Origin: an uncultured Collinsella sp.
GTDB taxonomy: Bacteria; Actinomycetota; Coriobacteriia; Coriobacteriales; Coriobacteriaceae
DNA length: 13,425 nucleotides
Direction: 5' to 3'
Assembly (NCBI GenBank): GCA_900765185.1
Contig: CAAFQT010000142.1
Span: forward strand, 1 to 13,425
Below the pieces are notes generated by a model. It saw nothing but the letters and a program-made list of their open reading frames with translations, did no database searches and had not been told where the DNA came from. Below are positions 6,948 to 13,425 of the stretch, piece after piece; position 1 is the first letter of the stretch, and each line of letters begins with the position of its first letter. A program made the translations under genes and the position numbers.

Positions 6948-7628
6948 ATGAAAGCACTTCCGTTTCCCTGCATCCGCCCGGCTCAGGACCGCGTGCTCGA
7001 GGCGCTGCCTGCAATGGGCAGCATCCTGAGCGGCAACGATGCTCTGCGCGGAGCCATTGCCGATGGTCTGATGCTCAAGGACCCGGGTGCGGCGTATTAC
7101 GTGTACGAATGCTCGGGCGAGCCAGGACGTGTGACGGGTGTCGTGGCGATCTGCCCGGTTGGTGCGCTGGCGGGCGGCGACGCGGTTGCCGCCGATACGA
7201 CCGCCGCTGCGCGCGCAATCGCCGACCTCAAGGTACAGCCCCGTCCCGTAACGCTTGTCTACGAAGCCTCTCCCGTCATGGATATCATCCTCGGCGCCGC
7301 AAAAGAGGGCGCTTCACTCTATGCCGTCACCGACCCCGCCGGCATTACGCACCGCGTGTGGGAGGTCAAGCGCGAGGACGCCGTCGGGGCCATCCGCGCC
7401 ATGCTCGACCAGGCGCCGGAGCCGGCACTGGCCGACGACCCTGCCTACGCTGTCGCACTAGTCGAGGCATCACAGCTCCTGGCCGACGATGCACGTGCCG
7501 CCGGCACCTACACGGGCAAAGAGCCGTTCAACTTTGCCGTAGCTGCGCTCTTCCCCGCCGCGCAGGTCAGCGGCGGCGCGGCGCAGGTTCCGACGGGTCT
7601 GCTCACGCACCAGGTCGCGCGGTTCTAG
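6948..7628 (+). CDS. Short DUF1015-like protein, function unknown
   Basis: 226 residues, much shorter than the roughly 400 of typical DUF1015 proteins. The resemblance is in order rather than in strong motifs: an IRP start (9-11), YYVYECSGEPGRVTGVVA (50-67) like the FYVYRQ...TG segment, RPVTLVYEA (99-107), THRVWEV (134-140) like the H.LW strand, and a late FNFAVAALFPAAQV (194-207) like YNYVLAVLVPA. The DGHHR motif that marks the family is missing: the expected place reads LADDPAYAVALVEA (161-174). The protein may therefore have lost the family's activity or become a partner or regulator. DUF1015 genes often lie beside serC-serA in clostridia, which supports the call. ATG 6948 has AGGA at about 7 nt. 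Confidence 0.7.
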   Translation: MKALPFPCIRPAQDRVLEALPAMGSILSGNDALRGAIADGLMLKDPGAAYYVYECSGEPGRVTGVVAICPVGALAGGDAVAADTTAAARAIADLKVQPRPVTLVYEASPVMDIILGAAKEGASLYAVTDPAGITHRVWEVKREDAVGAIRAMLDQAPEPALADDPAYAVALVEASQLLADDARAAGTYTGKEPFNFAVAALFPAAQVSGGAAQVPTGLLTHQVARF

Positions 7629-7673
7629 CAAGACCAGACCGTCCAGCACAAAAATCGGCAGCCCAACAAACAG

Positions 7674-7714
7674 GGGGCGGAGATGCAGCAGGTACATGCA
7701 TCTCCGCCCCTTTT
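7674..7714 (+). terminator. Rho-independent terminator after the DUF1015-like gene
   Basis: A perfect 14-bp stem, GGGGCGGAGATGCA (7674-7687) with TGCATCTCCGCCCC (7697-7710), has a 9-nt loop and is followed by TTTT. It lies between convergent genes and may also slow leftward transcription from the phosphatases, where the tail is weaker (TGTTTG). Confidence 0.92.
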
Positions 7715-7757
7715 GCGTCGAGAAGTTATGCCGACGACCCGTGCCGCCGCGCTCGCG

Positions 7758-8393
7758 TTATCCGCGCTGCGGACCCGCAGTAGCCACGAGCGGTTCAAGC
7801 CCCAGCTCGCGCGCGTAGTCTTCCTGCGTAAAGACTTCGACCAGTTCAAACGTATCGGCCGCATCGTCAAACGCAAACTGCAGCACTGAGCAGTTGCCCG
7901 GCACGCGTTCGCGCTCGTCGGCCGCCGCGCCCCGCACGTGGTCCAAAAACTCCTTGATAGCCGAGCCGTGGCTCACCGCGAGCACGCACTCGTGGTCCGG
8001 ACGTCGCATAAGATCGGTTATCGTCGCCGCCATGCGCTCGCGCACCTGCATCTGGCCCTCGCCGCCAAACTGACGATAGAAATCTCGCCACGGCCGCTCG
8101 GGCATAAGCATCACGCGCTCGGCCTCAAAGTCGCCAAAGAACCACTCACGCAGACCGTCCAGGCGCTCGTACGCCAAGCCCGGCCACAGGTTGGCGATAG
8201 TCTGCTCGGTGCGATGAAGTGTGGAGGTGTAGGCATGATCGGGTTCAATGCCGCGCGCACGTAAGAACATGCCGGCACGTGCCGCCTGGTCGCATCCCAG
8301 CTGCGTGAGCGGCGAGTCACTCCAACCCTGAATAATGCGCTTAAGGTTGAATATTGTCTGCCCATGACGAACCAGATACAGGTCTTTATTCAT
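7758..8393 (-). CDS. Histidine phosphatase family protein (second of a tandem pair)
   Basis: A 211-residue cytoplasmic enzyme of the phosphoglycerate-mutase-like branch that removes phosphate through a phosphohistidine. Catalytic core: LVRHGQT with nucleophile His10, the second-shell arginine Arg61 (LHRTEQT), acid Glu83 (LREW), and SHGS with His142. The C-terminal tail after about residue 155 is longer than in its neighbour and acidic. ATG 8393 is chosen over the upstream TTG at 8417 because AAAGGA lies 5 nt before it. The start is 17 bases after the stop of the paralogous gene, so both are probably on one transcript. The substrate (sugar phosphate, nucleotide, cobalamin intermediate or other) cannot be decided; no cobalamin genes are nearby. 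Confidence 0.9.
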   Translation of the reverse strand: MNKDLYLVRHGQTIFNLKRIIQGWSDSPLTQLGCDQAARAGMFLRARGIEPDHAYTSTLHRTEQTIANLWPGLAYERLDGLREWFFGDFEAERVMLMPERPWRDFYRQFGGEGQMQVRERMAATITDLMRRPDHECVLAVSHGSAIKEFLDHVRGAAADERERVPGNCSVLQFAFDDAADTFELVEVFTQEDYARELGLEPLVATAGPQRG

Positions 8394-8410
8394 AGGGGTC
8401 CTTTCGTTCG

Positions 8411-8953
8411 TTACCAATCAAGGAGCGAAAACGCACCGTCGCAATAGCCAAAATGAAGCACGGCACCGTTGTCGGGTAGCTCTCCCCCGCCAGTCACATA
8501 CTCAAGAAACTCCTGGCAGGAAGAGCCGTGGGAGACTGCCAGCACACAGTCGTGCTGCGGCCTGGCCATGATGTGGGACAGCGCCGCGACCATGCGCGAC
8601 TGGAGCTCGCCTTCAGACTCGCCACCAAAGGCCACCGGATAATCGCCCCAGGGCTGCGGCGGCATCTCGCGATTTGATGTACCCTCCAGCGAGCCCAAAT
8701 GCCACTCGCGCAGGTCATCGACCAGCTCTATCGAGCGGCCCTCACCAGCAATTAGCTCAGCCGTATGCCGCGCCCGGCCCAACGGCGAGGAATACACACG
8801 GTCAAAGGTCACGCCACGCGCCTCAAACGCCGCGCGCGTCGCCAGCGCCTGCTCGCGCCCGCGCGCCGTAAGCGGCGAATCGTGCCCACCCTGCAAAATG
8901 TTCTGCACATTGAGCTCAGTCTGCCCATGCCGCACCAAATACAAATCTGCCAC
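8411..8953 (-). CDS. Histidine phosphatase family protein (first of a tandem pair)
   Basis: 180 residues, a minimal histidine phosphatase. It carries DLYLVRHGQTELN with nucleophile His9, SSPLGRARHTAELI with the conserved arginine, LREWHLGSLEG with the acid, and VLAVSHGSSCQEFL with the second histidine. It shares DLYLVRHGQT, DSPLT, LREW and the C-V-L-A-V-S-H-G-S block with the next gene, so the two arose by duplication. The start is GTG 8953, preceded by GGGGAGG at about 5 nt. A REP-like palindrome and the nitroreductase stop lie just upstream. Phosphatase activity is well supported, the substrate unknown. Confidence 0.91.
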   Translation of the reverse strand: MADLYLVRHGQTELNVQNILQGGHDSPLTARGREQALATRAAFEARGVTFDRVYSSPLGRARHTAELIAGEGRSIELVDDLREWHLGSLEGTSNREMPPQPWGDYPVAFGGESEGELQSRMVAALSHIMARPQHDCVLAVSHGSSCQEFLEYVTGGGELPDNGAVLHFGYCDGAFSLLDW

Positions 8954-8968
8954 ACGTCCTCCCCTCGC

Positions 8969-9003
8969 ACCACCGCAAAGGGGACAGGTACCTTTGTGGT
9001 GGT
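8969..9003. repeat. REP-like palindrome (GGGGACAGGTACCTTTG type)
   Basis: Positions 8969-8981 and 8991-9003 pair over 13 bases with a single G-T wobble around the loop GGACAGGTA. The core GGGGACAGGTACCTTTG resembles a widespread intergenic repeat of Gram-positive genomes often linked to REP-associated transposases (RAYT/TnpA-REP). Only one copy was found in the window and no transposase, so the identity rests on remembered sequence. Confidence 0.6.
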
Positions 9004-9035
9004 TTACCGCCGGATCACACCGCGGTGACGCTCAA

Positions 9036-9707
9036 CTACACCAGTACGTCGACAAGCGGGCGCTTGGGTACGTGGTGCACCTGCGCCTCGTCGCGCCAAT
9101 AATTGATGGAGCCGTCGGGGTTGGAATCGATCGCATCGATCACCTGTGTCTCGGCCGGAACGCCAAACGCCATGATCAGCTTGAGCTCATACTTGTCGCT
9201 ATCGAGCCCCATGGCATCGATCGCGTGGGGCGTAAAGGCCTTGAACATGCAGGCAGCCACCTCGGGCGTGGCGCTGCGGGCGGCGAGCATCATCGTCTGC
9301 GCGGCAATGCCCGTGTCGACCTCGGTAATAGGAGCGGCGGGCTTGCCCGGAACGGCGCGCTCGGCAAGAATCGCGATGTAGCCGGTCGGGCGCTCGCCCT
9401 CGGCAGGACCCGACCAGTCCTTAAGCGCGCCGGCCCATGCAAGCTCGTCAAACACGCGCGCGCAGTCCCCTGCACCGCTTACCGCATGAAAACGAAGACG
9501 CTGAGCATTGGCACCACACGGAGCCAGGTGCGCCAGTTCCGCCAGCTCGAGCAAAAACTCGCGCGGCACGCGCATGGACTCGTCAAATCGGCGGCACGTG
9601 CGGGCGCGGCGGACCAGCGCGTCAAACGTGTCCAGGCCGAGCTTTTCGCAACCTTGCTTTGCCATCGACTCCGCGCTCGACGGCGCCGCGGGAACTGTTT
9701 CGTTCAT
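9036..9707 (-). CDS. Nitroreductase family protein (FMN-dependent)
   Basis: A 223-residue flavoprotein expected to reduce nitroaromatics, quinones or similar substrates with NAD(P)H. Family marks are VRRARTCRRFDE (32-43, FMN phosphate contact), LAPCGANAQRLRF (61-73, the 'APS..N.QP.RF' region), the alanine-rich GIAAQTMMLAA helix (133-143), and IMAFGVPAE (178-186) near the C-terminus, typical of the subgroup that ends in a short hydrophobic tail. ATG 9707 is chosen because GGGGGT lies about 5 nt before it and the family begins there; reading further upstream gives a basic, non-conserved leader. A DtxR/IdeR-like box lies about 30 bases upstream, so the gene is likely repressed when iron or manganese is plentiful. 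Physiological substrate unknown. Confidence 0.9.
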   Translation of the reverse strand: MNETVPAAPSSAESMAKQGCEKLGLDTFDALVRRARTCRRFDESMRVPREFLLELAELAHLAPCGANAQRLRFHAVSGAGDCARVFDELAWAGALKDWSGPAEGERPTGYIAILAERAVPGKPAAPITEVDTGIAAQTMMLAARSATPEVAACMFKAFTPHAIDAMGLDSDKYELKLIMAFGVPAETQVIDAIDSNPDGSINYWRDEAQVHHVPKRPLVDVLV

Positions 9708-9735
9708 AGGGACCCCCAATTTCGGGCAATTGTTC

Positions 9736-9754
9736 TTAGGAAAATCTAACCTAA
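9736..9754 (-). promoter_or_regulatory. DtxR/IdeR-type metal-repressor operator
   Basis: TTAGGAAAATCTAACCTAA matches the actinobacterial consensus TTAGGTTAGGCTAACCTAA at 15 of 19 positions, with both outer half-sites TTAGG and TAACCTAA intact. It lies 29-47 bases upstream of the nitroreductase start, in its promoter region. The binding protein is not encoded in the window. Confidence 0.65.
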
Positions 9755-9942
9755 AACGTAGGCAATAGCGAACAGGGCTGCAATGTTCTACACCTGTTGA
9801 ATAGAAAATCGCGACGTGGGGAACAACGGAAACAATTCGGGGCCTTTGGGTTACGTTTCGCCCTCCCCGACCCATACGCCAGCGCCTTTAGGCGATACTG
9901 GTTGCAACGATCAAGGCTTACGCCGCACGGAAAGGAGACATT

Positions 9943-10545
9943 ATGGGCATCTTTAAGAACGATGACCAAAAATCGAGCCAGTTTGGATTTGACGAGAAAA
10001 GCATGGCAGGCAAGGCCGTCAAGGCCGTGCGCTGGATTTACGCCATCACGGGCGTCTTGGCGCTCGTCGCCGGCATCGCACTGCTGTTTGCGCCCGCCAA
10101 GTCCCTCGTCTTCCTAACGACCGTCTTGGGCTTCTACTTTGTGATCACGGCCGCGATCAGGCTGTTTACCGCTGTTTTCGAGCCACTGCTGCCCACCGGC
10201 TGGCGCGTGACGAGCATCATCTCCAACCTACTCATTATCTTGGGCGGCGTCATAATCCTGCGCAACCAGGCCTTCTCGACCGCGACGCTCACCACGATGG
10301 TGGTTATCGTGGCCGGCTTTGGCTGGATCGTCGAAGGTGTCATGTCCATTCTGGAGTCCGAGCTTTCGTCCAACCGTGCCCTCGCCATCCTGAGCGGCGC
10401 GCTCTCCATCATCGCCGGCATGTTCGTGTTTATCTATCCGCTGTGGTCGGCCAAGATGCTCGTCATCTTTAGCGGCGCCGCACTGCTGGTGTTTGGCGTA
10501 ACGCTGATTGTTCGCGCTATTCAATTTGGCAAACTGGTGCACTAG
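9943..10545 (+). CDS. HdeD-like (DUF308) integral membrane protein
   Basis: 200 residues with about six hydrophobic segments, near 31-50, 56-76, 90-106, 114-136, 146-166 and 170-192, after a charged cytoplasmic N-terminus with KxxK pairs. The paired-helix repeats, glycine-rich segments (ILGGVIIL, AGFGWIVEG, LSIIAGMFVF) and length fit the DUF308/HdeD family. HdeD in Escherichia coli is linked to acid resistance, but the role in actinobacteria is unknown. AAAGGAG lies 6 nt before the ATG. The next gene starts on the base after the stop codon, so the two are cotranscribed and translationally coupled. Confidence 0.85.
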   Translation: MGIFKNDDQKSSQFGFDEKSMAGKAVKAVRWIYAITGVLALVAGIALLFAPAKSLVFLTTVLGFYFVITAAIRLFTAVFEPLLPTGWRVTSIISNLLIILGGVIILRNQAFSTATLTTMVVIVAGFGWIVEGVMSILESELSSNRALAILSGALSIIAGMFVFIYPLWSAKMLVIFSGAALLVFGVTLIVRAIQFGKLVH

Positions 10546-11028
10546 ATGCCGCGAACGCTCTTTATTGATGCAGACGCCTGCCCGGTCACGCGCGAGTCGA
10601 TTGACTGCGCGCGGCGGGCGGGCGTCGCCGTCGTTATCGCCGGCAACAGCACACAGAACCTGGAACGCCACATTCGCCGCGACGATCCGCGCGACGTCGA
10701 GCATGCGCGACGCGGATTTTGGGTCACGACGCTCGATGTGAGCGTGGGCGCCGACAGCGCCGACTTTGCCATTGTCGAACGCCTGCAGGCGGGCGATGTA
10801 GTCGTGACGCAGGACATTGGCTTGGCGAGCATGGTGCTCGGGCGCGATGCCGCCGCCATCGGCGTGCGCGGGCGCGTCTACGATAAGGCGACCATCGACA
10901 TGCAACTGTTTATTCGCCACGAGGAAAAGAAGGTGCGCCGCGCCGGCGGTCGCACTCGCGGTCCGGCGGCATTTACCAGCGAAGACCGGGCCCGCTTTAA
11001 GCGCAGCCTCACCGAGCTGCTGCGCTAA
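10546..11028 (+). CDS. YaiI/YqxD family protein (DUF188)
   Basis: 160 residues of the DUF188 family. Signature pieces are FIDADACPVT (6-15), IAGNSTQNL (31-39), VTTLDVSVGADSADFAIVER (60-79), GDVVVTQDIGLA (83-94), RGRVYDKATIDMQL (110-123) and the basic tail RRAGGRTRGPAAF. Acidic residues at the starts of strands suggest a PIN-like nuclease fold, but function is not established. The ATG abuts the TAG of the DUF308 gene (TAGATG), so re-initiation is the probable way it is translated. Length is normal for the family. Confidence 0.93.
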   Translation: MPRTLFIDADACPVTRESIDCARRAGVAVVIAGNSTQNLERHIRRDDPRDVEHARRGFWVTTLDVSVGADSADFAIVERLQAGDVVVTQDIGLASMVLGRDAAAIGVRGRVYDKATIDMQLFIRHEEKKVRRAGGRTRGPAAFTSEDRARFKRSLTELLR

Positions 11029-11047
11029 CCAAGGTAGATTTTTGGGC

Positions 11048-12148
11048 TTAGAGACCAAAGGCAGAGAGAACGATTCCCCAACCGGCGCCGATGACGTACA
11101 TCATGACCAGGAACATGACGTTCTCGCGGGCACTGCGGTTGGTGCGGAACAACACCAGGTAGCCCACGCCGGCGGAGATAAGCGTGCCGGCGAGCATCGG
11201 TGCCAGCTGTAGCGCGCCCTCCAGGTACAGCTGCGTAATGACCACGCTCGCCGAGCAGTTGGGGATCAGGCCGACAAGCGCCGAACCCAGGACGGCGAGC
11301 GTCTCGTTGCCACGCAGGAACTGCTCGATCGCGGACTCGCCGAAGGTCTCGAGCACGGCGACCAGAATCAGCGTCACCAGAAAAATGAATACCGAGACCT
11401 GCACGGTGTGCGAGATCGCGCTGCGGATGATCGACAGGACAGGCGTCCCTTCGTGGGAGTGACCGTGGTCGTGCCCATGGCCGTGGTGGTGCTCATGCTC
11501 GCCCGTGTGACCGTGGTCATGGCTGTGTCCGTGGTCGCGCTCGTGTTCATCTTCATCATCATCGCAACCGCAATGGTCGCGCTCGCACAACTCGTGGATG
11601 TGGTCGGCGCTCACGCCCGCCTCGGCCACCTCGTCGATGATGTCACCGCCAGTGTGGTCGTCGTGCGCGCAGTTCACGTGGGCCGGGTTGGCCGCGGTTC
11701 CCAGCACGGTACGGCGAATCGCCGCATGCGCGCGAGCGTTGCGGCGCAGACCGCGAATGGCGGCATCTACGATAAAGCCCGTGACCAGTGCGATCAGCGC
11801 TTTCGAAGCCAAAAGCATCGCCATAGTCTGCACGGGAACCTGCTCGGCAAGTAGCAGCGGCAGCATCTCGTCGGAGGTCGAAAGGAACACCGCCACCAAC
11901 GTGCCCAAGGTCACGACGCGACCGGCGTACAGCGTTGCCGCCATGGCCGAAAAGCCGCACTGCGGCACCATACCCAGCAACGAGCCAACCACGGGACCCG
12001 CGGCGCCGGCGCGCTTGATGGCCCCGTTAACGCGGTCGCCCGCGACGTGCTCCAAGGTCTCGAGGGCCAGATACGTCACCAACAAGAACGGCAGCAGCGA
12101 GAGCGTGTCCTTGCCGGCGTCGAGCAGAATATCAATCAGCAAATCCAT
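11048..12148 (-). CDS. Putative heavy-metal/manganese exporter with His-rich loop (ArsP_2-like)
   Basis: 366 residues. Two related hydrophobic halves are joined by a long soluble loop. The first half carries GMVPQCGFSAMAATLYAGR (59-77), the second LVGLIPNCSASVVITQLYLE (291-310): the same Gly-x-x-Pro-x-Cys pattern with a following polar residue, so each half holds a matching putative transport motif. The loop (about 135-236) is metal-binding in look: Cys160 with His161 and His165, DHCGCDDDEDE (191-201), then 15 histidines between 202 and 232 in HG/HDHGH repeats. This matches putative ten-helix heavy-metal exporters (PF11449). Manganese, zinc or another divalent ion is the inferred substrate. 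ATG 12148 has AAAGG about 11 nt upstream. Its promoter is overlapped by operator-like repeats. Confidence 0.85.
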   Translation of the reverse strand: MDLLIDILLDAGKDTLSLLPFLLVTYLALETLEHVAGDRVNGAIKRAGAAGPVVGSLLGMVPQCGFSAMAATLYAGRVVTLGTLVAVFLSTSDEMLPLLLAEQVPVQTMAMLLASKALIALVTGFIVDAAIRGLRRNARAHAAIRRTVLGTAANPAHVNCAHDDHTGGDIIDEVAEAGVSADHIHELCERDHCGCDDDEDEHERDHGHSHDHGHTGEHEHHHGHGHDHGHSHEGTPVLSIIRSAISHTVQVSVFIFLVTLILVAVLETFGESAIEQFLRGNETLAVLGSALVGLIPNCSASVVITQLYLEGALQLAPMLAGTLISAGVGYLVLFRTNRSARENVMFLVMMYVIGAGWGIVLSAFGL

Positions 12149-12180
12149 GACGGATGGAACCTTTCGTGTCTTTCGGCAGC

Positions 12181-12238
12181 ATTGTAAAAGTCCTAGCGGT
12201 CAACTAGGGTATTGTAGTTGTCCTAGGCGCGATGCCAA
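12181..12238 (-). promoter_or_regulatory. Exporter promoter with 30-bp-spaced repeats and palindrome
   Basis: Leftward promoter: -35 TTGGCA (12233-12238), 16-bp spacer, -10 TACAAT (12211-12216). Two direct repeats on the + strand, ATTGTAAAAGTCCTAG (12181-12196) and ATTGTAGTTGTCCTAG (12211-12226), match at 13 of 16 positions and are exactly 30 bp apart. CAACTA (12201-12206) and TAGTTG (12215-12220) form a palindrome over the -10. This suggests binding of a metal-responsive regulator at two sites. Confidence 0.55.
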
Positions 12239-12320
12239 TAGTTGCCCATGGTAAACTATCATCTCGCCACATCTTAATGACCCTGAGCCGCACGACGCGG
12301 CCCATCCAAGGAGCAGTTAT

Positions 12321-13289
12321 ATGAACGTTTCACAAGCACTCGAATACGAGCGCCAGCCGTTTATTCCCATGTTTATCTATGGCGATCACGGCGCCATGGA
12401 GTCCGAGCGCCAGAAGGGCGAGGAGGCCCTTAAGGTGCTCGAAACCGAATACTTTACCGCCGAGGGCGACCCCAGCTTCGACTTTGCCACCGTGCGCGAC
12501 CTGGCTGACCGCAACCGCGACCTGTGCGACCAGATCGGCGAGGCACGCCTACGCAACGTGACGCCCGCGACGCTTTCGCGCGGCCTGTCCGATGCCGACA
12601 CCTGCGCGGCCATCGGTAAGATGCAAAAGCGCACCGCCGCGTCGGTCATGCGCGAGATCCGCGGCGACCGCGACGCGCTCGGCGTGGCCTACGCCCGCAA
12701 GCCCATCCAGGGCACCGTGCTCGGTATCGACATCGAGACCACCGGCCGTGCACCCGAGCGCGGCTACATCATCAACGTGGGCTGGGAGATCATGGAGCTC
12801 ACCAGCGACGCCGTCCCGCACGACGCCGAGGCACACTACTGCGGCCTGCCCGACATCTACCGCGGCGAGGATGTGCCGTTGTCGAATATCCACCACATCA
12901 CCTGGGACGACATCGACGGCAAAAAGCCATTCCGCGAGAACAAGGAACTGCAGAAGCAGCTGCTCAAGCTTATGAAGAAGTACCCGTACATGGCACACAA
13001 CGCCGCCTTTGAGGACAGCTGGTTCAAGATCCACCTGGACGGCTACGCCGAGGCACGCCGCGCGGGTAAGATTATCGTCATCGACTCGCGCCAGATCTGC
13101 CGCAGCCTGGACGCCGACGTGCGCTCGCTCCCCCGCGAATCCGCGCCCGCCGCGCTCGAGAACTGGGCCCGCCGCCGCGGCACCCTCGCCGCCGACGCCA
13201 ACGAGCAGCATCTGGGCTTGGACGACACCGACCTCATGCTTCGCACCGTCCAAGCCGAGTTCAACCTCAAGAACCTATTCGCGAAATAA
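12321..13289 (+). CDS. DnaQ-like DEDDh 3'-5' exonuclease with unassigned N-terminal half
   Basis: 322 residues. The C-terminal domain (from about 130) is a DEDDh exonuclease: Exo I GIDIETTG with Asp137 and Glu139, Exo II AHNAAFEDSW with Asp232, and Exo III with His297 and Asp302 (HLGLDD), all present. It should degrade DNA or RNA from the 3' end with two metal ions, like polymerase proofreading subunits and related nucleases. The first 130 residues are helical and charged (QKGEEALKVLETEYFTAEGD; DLADRNRDLCDQIGEARLR) and match no family I know; they may bind a partner or substrate. GGAG lies about 8 nt before the ATG. It is divergent from the exporter, and a terminator follows 65 bases after the stop, so it is probably monocistronic. 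Confidence 0.9.
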   Translation: MNVSQALEYERQPFIPMFIYGDHGAMESERQKGEEALKVLETEYFTAEGDPSFDFATVRDLADRNRDLCDQIGEARLRNVTPATLSRGLSDADTCAAIGKMQKRTAASVMREIRGDRDALGVAYARKPIQGTVLGIDIETTGRAPERGYIINVGWEIMELTSDAVPHDAEAHYCGLPDIYRGEDVPLSNIHHITWDDIDGKKPFRENKELQKQLLKLMKKYPYMAHNAAFEDSWFKIHLDGYAEARRAGKIIVIDSRQICRSLDADVRSLPRESAPAALENWARRRGTLAADANEQHLGLDDTDLMLRTVQAEFNLKNLFAK

Positions 13290-13353
13290 CCGATCCATCT
13301 GCGGGAGCGCCTGCCAGGCGCAGCGCAATCCGTCTGGGCACACCGGCAATCAG

Positions 13354-13383
13354 AACCACCCTTAAAAAGGGTGGTTTGCTCTT
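13354..13383 (+). terminator. Rho-independent terminator after the exonuclease gene
   Basis: AACCACCCTT (13354-13363) and AAGGGTGGTT (13367-13376) form a perfect 10-bp stem with a 3-nt A loop, followed by TGCTCTT. The remaining 40 bases to the window edge hold no recognisable gene start. Confidence 0.85.
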
Positions 13384-13425
13384 AGGGTATAACCCACGGG
13401 CCCCGGGCTCGCGTCTAAAGGCGCG

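Noticed and set aside
9018..9027. Palindrome CACCGCGGTG just after the nitroreductase stop
   Set aside because: Perfect but short and without a T-run in the leftward direction; expected by chance in GC-rich DNA.
8898..9749. 283-codon open frame on + strand over the nitroreductase
   Set aside because: Its product shows no family motif and the opposite strand encodes a clear nitroreductase with a ribosome binding site.
10228..11058. 276-codon open frame on the minus strand over DUF308 and YaiI genes
   Set aside because: Both sense genes are well supported; the antisense product is low-complexity.
11440..11600. Repetitive GTGGTCATGGC-like DNA as a tandem-repeat element
   Set aside because: It is explained by the His-Gly/His-Asp coding repeats of the exporter loop.
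12549..13253. 234-codon minus-strand open frame over the exonuclease
   Set aside because: Valine/glycine-rich shadow of a gene with a full DEDDh motif set.

Overview
The window looks like chromosomal DNA of a high-GC actinobacterium of the Coriobacteriia, most likely Collinsella or a close relative. This is inferred from the strongly GC-biased third codon positions, the one-ACT-domain form of SerA, a DUF559-like protein family I recognise as common in Coriobacteriia, and a palindrome of the GGGGACAGGTACCTTTG kind. No rRNA, tRNA, CRISPR array, integrase or transposase gene was seen.

Left edge (1-1640): the start of a BREX phage-defence operon runs leftward off the window. It holds brxA (DUF1819) and, one base after its stop, a truncated brxB (DUF1788). 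The first codons of brxA contain an uninterrupted run of 13 G (13 C on the + strand, 1120-1132). The reading frame with the better ribosome binding site (GTG at 1157) is out of frame with the BrxA body at this tract length, whereas a start at 1164 is in frame but badly spaced. This is the classic layout of a phase-variable switch and is the most interesting feature here. The leader also has a 9-bp hairpin and a promoter-overlapping palindrome. A 57-residue antitoxin-like small gene is divergent from the operon.

Serine block (1775-4213): serC and serA (phosphoserine aminotransferase and 3-phosphoglycerate dehydrogenase) carry two successive steps of serine synthesis and end in a strong terminator. 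Then comes an unusually AT-rich stretch (4214-4483) with a possible decayed reading frame, and a leftward gene for a DUF559/Vsr-like nuclease-fold protein.

Middle (5688-9707): a rightward pair encodes an M20 metallopeptidase and a short, motif-poor DUF1015 protein, closed by a perfect 14-bp terminator hairpin. Opposite lies a leftward group of two tandem paralogous histidine phosphatases and a nitroreductase. A REP-like palindrome sits between the phosphatases and the nitroreductase. The nitroreductase has a near-consensus DtxR/IdeR-type metal-repressor box just upstream of its start.

Right (9943-13425): a HdeD-like (DUF308) membrane protein and an abutting YaiI/YqxD protein run rightward. 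A leftward putative heavy-metal/manganese exporter with a 15-histidine cytoplasmic loop has a promoter embedded in 30-bp-spaced repeats. Divergent from it is a DEDDh exonuclease with an unassigned N-terminal half, followed by a terminator. Several genes suggest metal homeostasis and serine/amino-acid metabolism, while the left edge is a defence island.
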